From Rhizorhabdus sp. (lineage in GTDB: Bacteria; Pseudomonadota; Alphaproteobacteria; Sphingomonadales; Sphingomonadaceae): a DNA stretch of 7,863 bases. The translations under genes and the position numbers were made by a program. The stretch is taken from positions 1 through 7,863 of the forward strand of contig SCUQ01000397.1 of assembly GCA_004297635.1 (NCBI GenBank), given 5' to 3'. Under the pieces are notes generated by a model. That model was not told the origin of the DNA, searched no databases, and saw only the letters and a list, made by a program, of their open reading frames with translations. This document shows, in pieces, positions 1 to 7,707 of the stretch. Each line of letters begins with the position of its first letter. Position 1 is the stretch's first letter.

Positions 1-2
1 TC

Positions 3-431
3 TGGGCGCGGGAACTGCGGCGCGGGGGGCTGCTGCTGGTCGGGGTCGACCTGCGCAAGAGCGTCCTGATCCTCGAATCGGCCTATGATGATCCGCATGG
101 GATGAACGCCGCGCTGGTCCTCGACGTGCTGCGCCGCGCGAACAGCGAACTTGGCGCCGATTTCGACGTCCGCCTGTTCGAGCATCGTGTCCGTTTCGAT
201 CCGGATCGTGGCCGGATGCGGGCCGATCTCGTGAGCCTGGGCAATCAGGACGTCCGCATCGGCGATACGCTGATCAGCTTCGCACAGGGCGAAGCGCTGC
301 ATATCGAAGACAGCTGGAAATATTCGATCGATGATTTCCAGGCACTTGCACGCGGCGCCGGCTTTCGCGCCCGGGACGTATGGACCGATTCGAAGGAATT
401 GTTCAGCCTGCATCTGCTGGAGGTTGGGTGA
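3..431 (+). CDS. egtD: L-histidine N-alpha-methyltransferase (EgtD), C-terminal part, 5' truncated by window edge
   Basis: The reading frame is open from the left edge to the TGA at 429-431, giving about 142 C-terminal residues. EgtD trimethylates the alpha-amino group of histidine with SAM to make hercynine, the first intermediate of ergothioneine, in the cytoplasm. The family pattern is clear. There is a VGVDLRKS strand at the start, then ILESAYDDPHGM, a helix with LRRANSELGADFD, then LVSLGNQ, and a late IEDSWKY segment. In the family that late segment normally reads TExSxKY; its Glu and Ser contact the histidine imidazole and both are present here. The end reads VWTDSKELFSLHLLE, also typical. 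The SAM-binding N-terminal half lies outside the window. egtB is a common neighbour of egtD but would lie outside the window. An internal ATG at 102 opens a shorter frame but is not the real start, because homology continues upstream of it. Confidence 0.88.
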   Translation, partial: WARELRRGGLLLVGVDLRKSVLILESAYDDPHGMNAALVLDVLRRANSELGADFDVRLFEHRVRFDPDRGRMRADLVSLGNQDVRIGDTLISFAQGEALHIEDSWKYSIDDFQALARGAGFRARDVWTDSKELFSLHLLEVG

Positions 432-440
432 CGGTGCACC

Positions 441-456
441 CGCCCTTGGCAGGGCG
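441..456. terminator. GC-rich hairpin between egtD and rnhB
   Basis: CGCCCT (441-446) and AGGGCG (451-456) form a perfect 6-bp stem around a TGGC tetraloop, 10 bases after the egtD stop. No T-run follows, so it is not a canonical intrinsic terminator. It could be a weak terminator or an RNA 3'-end stabiliser. A second possible stem (GGGTG 426-430 with CACCC 437-441) overlaps the egtD stop and would compete with it. Confidence 0.35.
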
Positions 457-481
457 CGGATATTATCGCTAAACCACGATC

Positions 482-1165
482 ATGGCCGCCCCCAGCTTCA
501 AGCTCGAAAAATCGCATCCGACACCGCTGGCCGGGGTCGACGAAGCGGGGCGTGGCCCGCTGGCCGGGCCGGTCGTTGCGGCGGCGGTGATCCTCGATCG
601 TCGACGGGTTCCACGCGGCATCGATGATTCGAAGAAGCTGAGCGCCGAGGCGCGCGGCGCGCTGTGCGGCAAGATTCGCGCGGCGGCGCAGGTCGGGGTC
701 GGCATCGCCAGCGTCGAGGAGATCGACGAGATCAATATTCTCTGGGCATCGATGCTGGCGATGGAGCGTGCGGTGGCGGCGCTCGGGGTCGATCCGGCGA
801 TGGTGCTGGTCGACGGCAACCGCTGCCCCCGCTGGAACCGTCCCTCCACCTGGGTGATCGGCGGTGATGCGCTCTGCCTGTCGATCGCGGCGGCGTCGAT
901 CATCGCGAAGGAAGAGCGCGACCGCATGATGGCCGATTACGATCGCGATCACCCCGGTTATGGCTGGGCGAAGAACAAGGGCTATGGCACGCCCCAGCAT
1001 CTCGACGCGCTGGCCCGGCTCGGGCCATCGCCCCTGCACCGCAGAAGCTTCGCGCCGATTGCGCAATATTCGATGTTCCCGCCGACGGGACCCCTAGGTC
1101 CCGCCCACGAAATCGAGGCAGCCGCGCCGGAATCCCCAGCTGTCGCCGGGGCACTGATCCGGTAG
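482..1165 (+). CDS. rnhB: Ribonuclease HII
   Basis: This is a 227-residue type 2 RNase H. It cuts the RNA strand of RNA/DNA hybrids and acts 5' of single ribonucleotides misincorporated in DNA, starting ribonucleotide excision repair in the cytoplasm. The four acidic catalytic residues are visible: D20 and E21 in VDEAGRGPLAGP, D111 in VDGN, and D129 in GGD. The GRG motif (23-25) that senses the ribonucleotide, the helix AAASIIAKEERD (136-147), and HPGYGWAKNKGYGTPQH (157-173) are also typical. The ATG at 482 is the only sensible start because an in-frame TAA lies at 470-472. No strong Shine-Dalgarno is seen. The usual family end is near HRRSFAPIAQYSMF (around residue 200). About 28 further Ala/Pro-rich residues follow, encoded across a hairpin and antisense to the next gene. 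They may be a lineage-specific tail or the result of a lost stop. The core call is secure. Confidence 0.95.
   Translation: MAAPSFKLEKSHPTPLAGVDEAGRGPLAGPVVAAAVILDRRRVPRGIDDSKKLSAEARGALCGKIRAAAQVGVGIASVEEIDEINILWASMLAMERAVAALGVDPAMVLVDGNRCPRWNRPSTWVIGGDALCLSIAAASIIAKEERDRMMADYDRDHPGYGWAKNKGYGTPQHLDALARLGPSPLHRRSFAPIAQYSMFPPTGPLGPAHEIEAAAPESPAVAGALIR
1086..1103. terminator. Hairpin at the convergent rnhB / four-Cys gene end
   Basis: CGGGACC (1086-1092) and GGTCCCG (1097-1103) form a perfect 7-bp stem with loop CCTA. The stop codon of the minus-strand gene (1094-1096) falls in the loop. It lies inside the last part of the rnhB frame, close to where RNase HII proteins usually end. No T-run follows on either strand, so termination is inferred from position and stem strength only. 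Confidence 0.4.
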
Positions 1166-1453
1166 GCGAACGGCAGCCAGCACCGCCCAGCGATACCCCA
1201 GATCGCGTTCCGAGCATTGGTCGCATGGGGCGGCGGCATCGGCATTTTCATAGCCGGCCAGCGTGCCGCGGCCGTCTTCCGCGCCGAAGGTCGCGGCGTC
1301 GGCGGCTGCGAACAGGGAAGGGGTGTCATCGGGCCCGTAACCGCGCTGGTGGAGACCGTGGACGGTCGCCGTTCCTGCCAGCACGCCGCCGACGAGCGCG
1401 GCCAGCGCGCAGATCAGCGGCGGCGACAATCGGCGAGGCGAGAGTTTCCTCAT
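1094..1453 (-). CDS. Small exported or membrane-anchored four-cysteine protein of unknown function
   Basis: The predicted product is 119 residues. I do not recognise a named family, although its C-terminal pattern resembles small hypothetical proteins I associate with sphingomonads. Residues 1-12 are basic and Pro/Ser-rich (RKLSPRRL). Residues 13-31 form one hydrophobic segment, either a signal anchor or an uncleaved signal peptide. A low-complexity Ala/Gly/Asp linker follows to about residue 75. The compact end has four cysteines (C77, C80, C101, C112) within PCDQCSERDLGYRWA and WGFRRGC, which could form two disulfides in the periplasm or bind a metal. The ATG at 1453 was chosen because the basic-plus-hydrophobic N-terminus begins there. 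The frame extends to an ATG at 1603, but the added residues would cross the GANTC-rich intergenic region and look non-coding. No clear ribosome binding site was found. It converges on rnhB with a 72-base overlap and diverges from ccrM. Confidence 0.65.
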   Translation of the reverse strand: MRKLSPRRLSPPLICALAALVGGVLAGTATVHGLHQRGYGPDDTPSLFAAADAATFGAEDGRGTLAGYENADAAAPCDQCSERDLGYRWAVLAAVRLPDQCPGDSWGFRRGCLDFVGGT

Positions 1454-1656
1454 GGCGGCAAGAACGACGAGATCGGGGCACCGTTCCGTGCATTCCCGCA
1501 GAAACGGAAAAGGTGAGTCCTCCGCGCCACACCACAAGGGATTGAGTCCCCCTAGCGAGGTGAGACTCCATATGAAGTAGCGGACTCCTTTCGTTCCGGT
1601 CACCTCGATTCATTGCCAGAGTCGCGAGCCAAACTATTGTTCTTGACCGAAGAGTC

Positions 1657-1668
1657 GTGATGAATCAC
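1657..1668. promoter_or_regulatory. Short palindrome containing a GANTC site
   Basis: GTGAT-GA-ATCAC is a perfect 5-bp inverted repeat with a 2-base centre, and it encloses the GAATC at 1662-1666. It lies 33 bases before the ccrM start. A protein binding this palindrome would contact methylatable adenines, so it is a candidate methylation-sensitive operator. It is short enough to occur by chance. Confidence 0.35.
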
Positions 1669-1670
1669 CC

Positions 1671-1684
1671 TCGAAATCATTCGA
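1671..1684. promoter_or_regulatory. Second short inverted repeat next to the ccrM ribosome binding site
   Basis: TCGAA (1671-1675) and TTCGA (1680-1684) flank ATCA. The repeat directly abuts and partly overlaps the purine-rich ribosome binding site, so it could act as an operator or as a small RNA hairpin affecting translation. The evidence is symmetry and position only. Confidence 0.3.
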
Positions 1685-1690
1685 AGGGGG
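1683..1690 (+). promoter_or_regulatory. Shine-Dalgarno of ccrM
   Basis: GAAGGGGG ends 10 bases before the ATG at 1701. It supports that start, and so the roughly 23-residue N-terminal extension relative to Caulobacter CcrM. Confidence 0.6.
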
Positions 1691-1694
1691 ATGA

Positions 1695-2849
<1,155 letters not shown>

Positions 2850-2896
2850 GCTCCGTCCGGAATGGACCGAAGCGAGGTTGGATTCCGCGGGGTTTT

Positions 2897-2919
2897 GCCC
2901 GATGTCCGGCTGATCGGGC
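2897..2919 (+). terminator. Stem-loop after ccrM
   Basis: GCCCGAT (2897-2903) and ATCGGGC (2913-2919) form a perfect 7-bp stem with a 9-base loop in the 104-base gap after ccrM. No T-run follows. It may attenuate read-through into the next gene. It is the only notable structure in this gap apart from two GANTC sites (2881 and 2924). Confidence 0.35.
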
Positions 2920-2953
2920 TGGGGACTCGATCATAGGTTCGGGGGGACGGCAG

Positions 2954-4528
2954 ATGCGCTTCGACAGACTGGCGGTGGCTATGGCGATGCTCTGCCTCGG
3001 CGCGCCGCTCCAAGCAGCCTGGCTGGAGGTCCGAACGCCACACTTCCGGATCTATTCGGAAGGCACACCCGACACCGCCCGCCGGTTTGCGACCAATCTG
3101 GAGCGGTTCGATCGGAGCATCCGCACTATATTCGCATTCGCGGACCGTCCGGGGGATGACCCCAATCCATTGACCGTGTTCATGGTCGACAGCATCGATC
3201 AGGTCAGCAGCCTGTGCCGAGGCGGCGCCAAAGTCGCCAGAGGCGAGAGCGATCCCTGCCGGTATGTGGCGGGCTTCTACGACGGACGCGCGGCGGGTTC
3301 GGTTGCCTTCGTGCCGCGAACGGCCGCGGACAATCCCACCGGCGCCCGGACGATCCTGTTCCATGAATATGCCCATCACCTGATGCTGGCCAATTCGCCG
3401 GCCGCCTATCCCGCCTGGTATGTCGAAGGCTTCGCGGAGCTGATCTCCAACGTGAAGCTCGACAAGCCGGGCGAAGTCGGAATCGGTTTGCCTGCCGAAG
3501 ACCGCTTCTGGTCGCTGACACAGGAGCGGCGGATTCCGGTTCGGGAATTGTTGACGGCGAAGCCGGCCGATCTCAGTTCGGCCGATGGAGTCACCTTTTA
3601 CGGCCGAGCCTGGTTGCTGACGCATTATCTGACCTTCTCGCCGACGCGAACCCGTCAGCTCACCAATTATCTTGGCGCGATCAATCAGGGCAAAAGCAGC
3701 GAGGAAGCGGCGTCCGTAGCCTTCGGCGATCTCGATACGCTCAACAAGGAAGTTGAAGCCTATCTGTCCCGAGGCAGATTCTCCTATCGCCCTGTGCAGG
3801 TCGCTGACGTTCCAGCGGCGGCTATCCGGATAAGGCGGCTCGAGCGGGGCGAGGCGGCGCTGATGCCGGTGCGGCTTCGGTCGCAGCGGGCTGTCGACGA
3901 GGAAAGTGCGCCGCTCGTGGTCGCCCAGGCGCGGCAACTCGCTGCGCCCTGGCCCAATGATCCGGGTGCACAGCTGATATTGGCCGAAGCCGAGTTCGAC
4001 GCGGGCTATGATGATGAAACGGAGGCAGCCGCCGACCGCGTGCTCGCGGTCCGGCCCGATAGCCGCGATGCGATGATCTTCAAGGCGCTGGCGATCATGC
4101 ATCGCGCAAGCCAGGGGCACCACTTCGATGACGCGATCTGGAGGGCCGCCAGAGGGTGGCTGCTAAAGGCGAACAAGATCGAACCCGATGCAGCCTGGCC
4201 GCTTTTCCTATTCTATCAGAGCTTCCTTGATCAGGGTAAGACGCCGACGGCCAATGCCGTTTCCGCTCTCGAACAGGCGTCGGGTCTGGCGCCGCAGGAC
4301 GGCCATCTCAGGATGATGCTCGTCAATCAATATCTCCGGGACCGCAAGCTGGCCTATGCGCGTGCAGCGCTGGCGCCGCTGGCCTATGATCCTCACGCAT
4401 CGGGGGACAATCCGGCGCGGCGTCTGCTGGATCGTCTGGACAAGGATGGACTTGCCGGAGCATCGCGGGACATGATGCCGAATATCGACATTTCTGTCGA
4501 CGAACCGAAGCCCGGCAAGCCCAAATGA
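2954..4528 (+). CDS. Exported HEXXH putative zinc metallopeptidase with TPR-like C-terminus
   Basis: The product is 524 residues. A signal peptide is likely: MRFDR, then a hydrophobic stretch LAVAMAMLCLGAPLQA, with cleavage near residues 20-22. The mature protein begins AWLEVRTPHFRIYSEG, and a following segment is rich in ATNLERFD-type helix. The HEYAHHL motif is at 137-143 (H137, E138, H141). E158 in WYVEGFAE is a plausible third zinc ligand, the gluzincin arrangement. C88 and C102 could form a disulfide. From about residue 330 the sequence becomes helical and TPR-like (AQLILAEAEFDAGYDDETEAAADRVLAVRP region, and again near 449-496). The start at 2954 is preferred because GGGGGGACGG (2941-2950) lies just upstream and the signal peptide begins there. 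An ATG at 2753 is inside ccrM and yields unrelated residues. The stop overlaps the folP start by ATGA. The substrate is unknown and peptidase activity is inferred. Confidence 0.82.
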   Translation: MRFDRLAVAMAMLCLGAPLQAAWLEVRTPHFRIYSEGTPDTARRFATNLERFDRSIRTIFAFADRPGDDPNPLTVFMVDSIDQVSSLCRGGAKVARGESDPCRYVAGFYDGRAAGSVAFVPRTAADNPTGARTILFHEYAHHLMLANSPAAYPAWYVEGFAELISNVKLDKPGEVGIGLPAEDRFWSLTQERRIPVRELLTAKPADLSSADGVTFYGRAWLLTHYLTFSPTRTRQLTNYLGAINQGKSSEEAASVAFGDLDTLNKEVEAYLSRGRFSYRPVQVADVPAAAIRIRRLERGEAALMPVRLRSQRAVDEESAPLVVAQARQLAAPWPNDPGAQLILAEAEFDAGYDDETEAAADRVLAVRPDSRDAMIFKALAIMHRASQGHHFDDAIWRAARGWLLKANKIEPDAAWPLFLFYQSFLDQGKTPTANAVSALEQASGLAPQDGHLRMMLVNQYLRDRKLAYARAALAPLAYDPHASGDNPARRLLDRLDKDGLAGASRDMMPNIDISVDEPKPGKPK

Positions 4529-5637
4529 CATCCGTTTCCCGCTACGCCCGGCTATATTTCCTGCCCACGGCCTTCGTCGCCGCGCCGTTCGGGCTCGATG
4601 GGCGGGTGGCGCGGCTGGCGGGGGGACTGGTCTGGTTCTCCGCCTATGAGGTGATCGCCGTCGATGGCGGGGAGCGGGTCTCGACGCGGCTGGTGCCGGT
4701 GGAGGCGATCGACGCCTTCATCGCCGCCCTCACGGACGAACAGGCGGAGGCGGCACGGCGGACCATCGCGCGGATCACGGCAGCGCGGCCGCCGCTCCAG
4801 ATGGGCGATCGCGTGCTGCGACTGGATCAGCCGCAGATCATGCTGATCCTCAACATGACGCCCGACAGCTTCTCGGATGGCGGCGCGCTGCTCGATGCCC
4901 CGGACGCCGCTGCCGATGCCGGTTTCGCGATGGTCGCGGCGGGGGCCGCGATCGTCGATGTCGGCGGCGAGTCGACCCGGCCGCGCGCCCAGCCCGTCTG
5001 GGAGGGCGACGAGATCGCCCGGATCGAGCCGGTGGTGCGCCGTCTGGCGACCGGCGGGGCGATCGTTTCGATCGACACGCGCAAGGCAGCGGTTATGGCG
5101 GCGGCGCTGAAAGCCGGCGCGGCGATCGTCAACGATGTCTCGGCGTTGACCTATGATCCGCAATCCGCCGCGCTGCTTGCCGGATATGACTGCCCGGTGG
5201 TGCTGATGCACCATCAGGGCGATCCCCAGACGATGCAGGATCGGCCGCATTATGATGATGCGCTGATCGAGGTCTACGACTGGCTGGAAGAGCGCATCGC
5301 CCTTGCCGAGGGGGCCGGCATCGCGCGGAGCCGGATCATCGTCGATCCCGGTATCGGCTTCGGCAAGACGCTGCGGCACAATCTGCAGCTTTTGAACGGG
5401 CTGGCGCTGTTCCATGGCCTGGGCTGTCCGGTCCTTCTCGGGGCGAGCCGCAAACGGATCATCGGCGCGTTGTCGAACGAGGCACCAGTGGATCAGCGGC
5501 TGGGCGGATCGGTGGCACTGGCGCTATACGGCGCGCAGATGGGGGCGCAGATCCTGCGGGTGCATGACGTGCCCGAGACATTGCAGGCGATCCGGGTGTG
5601 GCGCGGGCTCAGGGATGAGGCGCTGACGCCTTTTTGA
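4525..5637 (+). CDS. folP: Dihydropteroate synthase with N-terminal extension
   Basis: This enzyme condenses p-aminobenzoate with 6-hydroxymethyl-dihydropterin pyrophosphate to make dihydropteroate in folate synthesis; it is the sulfonamide target. The product is 370 residues, against about 280 in E. coli. The catalytic TIM barrel starts near residue 105. Visible motifs are LNMTPDSFSDGG (N110), DVGGESTRPR (T151), SIDTRKA (D184), NDVSAL (N203), DPGIGFGKT (D274), GASRKR (K310) and RVHDV (R345, H347). These match the known pterin, pyrophosphate and pABA ligands. Residues 1 to about 90 form an extension with a hydrophobic start (YFLPTAFVAAPFGLDGRVARL) and an acidic-basic helix near 60-85; I do not recognise its fold. 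The ATG shares bases with the upstream TGA (ATGA), so translational coupling to the HEXXH gene is likely. It converges on parE with 22 bases between stops. Confidence 0.95.
   Translation: MTSVSRYARLYFLPTAFVAAPFGLDGRVARLAGGLVWFSAYEVIAVDGGERVSTRLVPVEAIDAFIAALTDEQAEAARRTIARITAARPPLQMGDRVLRLDQPQIMLILNMTPDSFSDGGALLDAPDAAADAGFAMVAAGAAIVDVGGESTRPRAQPVWEGDEIARIEPVVRRLATGGAIVSIDTRKAAVMAAALKAGAAIVNDVSALTYDPQSAALLAGYDCPVVLMHHQGDPQTMQDRPHYDDALIEVYDWLEERIALAEGAGIARSRIIVDPGIGFGKTLRHNLQLLNGLALFHGLGCPVLLGASRKRIIGALSNEAPVDQRLGGSVALALYGAQMGAQILRVHDVPETLQAIRVWRGLRDEALTPF
5618..5635 (+). terminator. Probable intrinsic terminator of folP, inside its last codons
   Basis: AGGCG (5618-5622) and CGCCT (5627-5631) form a stem around CTGA, and five T residues (5631-5635) run directly into the folP stop codon. 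The stem is short (5 bp), but the hairpin-plus-T arrangement is right for rho-independent termination. Only 22 bases separate folP from convergent parE, which explains a terminator placed within coding sequence. Confidence 0.5.
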
Positions 5638-5659
5638 TCGGCGCCTGAAGGCAAACAAA

Positions 5660-7648
5660 TTACGCGTCGATCACCTCTTCATCCACGGTGGCCGCATTGG
5701 CCTGGATGAACGCAAAACGGTGCTCGGGATTCTTGCCCATCAGCCGGTCGACCAGATCGCGGACGCTGGCGCGTTCCTCATATTCCTGGGGCAGGGTGAC
5801 GCGCAGCATCGTGCGCGTCTTCGGGTCCATCGTGGTTTCGCGCAGCTGGCCCGGATTCATCTCACCCAGGCCCTTGAAGCGGGCGACGTCGACCTTCTTG
5901 TTCCTGAACTCGCCCGCCTCGATCTCGGCGCGGTGGGCATCGTCCATCGCGTAGAGGCTCTTGGTGCCGGCAGTGAGGCGGTAGAGCGGCGGCTGGGCCA
6001 GATACAGATGCCCCTCGCGGACGAGATCGGGCATTTCCTGGAAGAAGAAGGTCATCAGCAGAGTGGCGATATGCGCGCCGTCGACATCGGCGTCGGTCAT
6101 GATCACGACGCGTTCGTAGCGCAGCAGATCGACATTGCATTTCTCGCGGGTGCCGCAGCCCAGCGCCTGGATCAGGTCGGCGATCTCCTGGTTGGCGCCG
6201 ATCTTCGCGCTGTTCGCCGAGGCGACATTGAGGATCTTGCCGCGGATCGGCAGGATCGCCTGGGTCTTGCGATCCCGTGCCTGCTTGGCGGAGCCCCCCG
6301 CGCTGTCGCCCTCGACGATGAAGATCTCGGTGCCGTCGGGCGCGTCGTTCGCGCAGTCGGTCAGCTTGCCGGGCAGGCGCAGCTTACGGCCCGAAGTGGC
6401 GGTCTTGCGCTTGATTTCGCGCTCCGCCTTGCGGCGCAGGCGATCGTCCATCCGGTCCAGCACGAAGGCGAGCAGCGCCTTGCCGCGCTCCATATTGTCG
6501 GCAAGGAAATGGTCGAAATGGTCGCGCACCGCATTTTCGACGAGCCGCGCGGCATCGGGCGAGGTCAGCCGGTCCTTGGTCTGGCTCTGGAACTGCGGAT
6601 CGCGGATGAACACCGACAGCATCTGTTCGGAGCCGGTGACGATATCGTCGGCTGTCACATCCTTGGCGCGCTTGTTGCCGGTCAGCTCGGCGAAGGCGCG
6701 GATGCCCTTGACGAGCGCGGCGCGCAGGCCCGCCTCATGGGTGCCGCCATCGGGGGTGGGGATGGTGTTGCAATAATAGCTATACGACCCCTCCGACCAG
6801 AGCGGCCAGGCGACCGCCCATTCGACCAGGCCGTTATTCTCGCCGGGGAAGGTCTGTTTGCCGGTGAAGAACTGGCTGGTCGCGCATTCGCGGGCGCCGA
6901 TCTGTTCCTTGAGATGATCGGCGAGCCCGCCAGGGAACTGGAAGGTCGCCTCGGCCGGAGTATCGTCGCCGATCAGCGACGGATCGCATTTCCAGCGAAT
7001 CTCCACCCCGGCATAGAGATAGGCCTTGGAGCGGGCGAGACGCATCAGCCGCCCCGGCTTGAAATGCGCGCTGGTGCCGAAAATCTCCGGATCGGGCGAG
7101 AAGGAAACGCTCGTGCCGCGCCGGTTCGGTGCTGCACCGAGCTTCTCGAGCTTCGTCACCGCATGGCCGCGCTCGAAACGCTGGCGGAACAGCTCCTTGT
7201 TGCGCGCGACCTCGACGACGGTTTCGGTCGAGAGCGCATTGACCACCGAAACACCGACACCATGCAGGCCGCCCGATGTGGCATAGGCCTTGCCATCGAA
7301 CTTGCCGCCTGAATGGAGCGTGGTCAGGATCACCTCCAGCGCCGACTGCTTGGGGAATTTCGGGTGCGGATCGACCGGGATGCCCCGACCATTGTCGATG
7401 ACCGTCAGCCGGTTGCCGGGCTGGAGCGATACCTCGATCCGGTTGGCATGGCCGGCGACGGCTTCGTCCATCGCATTGTCGAGCACTTCGGCGGCCAGGT
7501 GGTGATAGGCGCGCTCGTCGGTGCCGCCGATATACATCCCGGGGCGGCGGCGAACGGGTTCGAGCCCCTCGAGCACCTCGATCGTCGAGGCGTCGTAATT
7601 GCCGGAGCTGGTGGACGGAGCGGAAGCGAAGAGATCGTCGTCGGACAT
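5660..7648 (-). CDS. parE: DNA topoisomerase IV subunit B (ParE)
   Basis: This 662-residue ATPase subunit pairs with ParC to decatenate daughter chromosomes. The GHKL ATPase domain shows [20 protein letters not shown], the catalytic E54 and Mg-binding N58 in [11 protein letters not shown]85 in DNGRGIP, and [14 protein letters not shown]. The transducer region follows. The TOPRIM domain has E446 in [18 protein letters not shown], and D519/D521/D523 in [11 protein letters not shown]. The C-terminus [20 protein letters not shown] and the final [10 protein letters not shown] are typical. The length is close to E. coli ParE (630), and there is no large insertion, so GyrB (about 800 residues or more) is unlikely. 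[18 protein letters not shown] is also ParE-like. The ATG at 7648 begins MSDDDLFA, a plausible ParE N-terminus. No Shine-Dalgarno is visible upstream; a TATAGT lies close to the start. parC is not in the window. Confidence 0.95.
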   Translation of the reverse strand: MSDDDLFASAPSTSSGNYDASTIEVLEGLEPVRRRPGMYIGGTDERAYHHLAAEVLDNAMDEAVAGHANRIEVSLQPGNRLTVIDNGRGIPVDPHPKFPKQSALEVILTTLHSGGKFDGKAYATSGGLHGVGVSVVNALSTETVVEVARNKELFRQRFERGHAVTKLEKLGAAPNRRGTSVSFSPDPEIFGTSAHFKPGRLMRLARSKAYLYAGVEIRWKCDPSLIGDDTPAEATFQFPGGLADHLKEQIGARECATSQFFTGKQTFPGENNGLVEWAVAWPLWSEGSYSYYCNTIPTPDGGTHEAGLRAALVKGIRAFAELTGNKRAKDVTADDIVTGSEQMLSVFIRDPQFQSQTKDRLTSPDAARLVENAVRDHFDHFLADNMERGKALLAFVLDRMDDRLRRKAEREIKRKTATSGRKLRLPGKLTDCANDAPDGTEIFIVEGDSAGGSAKQARDRKTQAILPIRGKILNVASANSAKIGANQEIADLIQALGCGTREKCNVDLLRYERVVIMTDADVDGAHIATLLMTFFFQEMPDLVREGHLYLAQPPLYRLTAGTKSLYAMDDAHRAEIEAGEFRNKKVDVARFKGLGEMNPGQLRETTMDPKTRTMLRVTLPQEYEERASVRDLVDRLMGKNPEHRFAFIQANAATVDEEVIDA

Positions 7649-7656
7649 TGTGGCCG

Positions 7657-7662
7657 ACTATA
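7657..7662 (-). promoter_or_regulatory. Possible -10 element very close to the parE start
   Basis: Read on the minus strand, TATAGT stands about 9 bases before the parE ATG in otherwise extremely GC-rich DNA. Transcription from it would begin at or within a base or two of the ATG, giving a leaderless mRNA, which would fit the missing Shine-Dalgarno. No good -35 was found, so this is tentative. Confidence 0.25.
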
Positions 7663-7707
7663 GGGCGGGGCGGGCGGAAAAGGGAAGGGGCTCCCCCGCC
7701 GATGATG

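Noticed and set aside
1217..1545. Plus-strand open frames between rnhB and ccrM
   Set aside because: Arg-rich, low-information translations with no motifs, antisense to the better-supported minus-strand gene.
1454..1603. Longer start at 1603 for the minus-strand four-Cys protein
   Set aside because: The added 50 residues lie across the GANTC-rich region and bury the signal-anchor segment internally. The N-terminus at 1453 looks natural.
5720..7312. Long open frame (530 codons) on the plus strand opposite parE
   Set aside because: It is antisense to a secure parE and has the composition expected from a reversed GC-rich gene (many Gly, Ala, Asp, Arg, Leu, no family motifs). It is treated as a shadow.
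5660..7648. GyrB rather than ParE
   Set aside because: The length (662), the lack of a large C-terminal insertion and the ParE-type N-terminal wording fit topoisomerase IV better.
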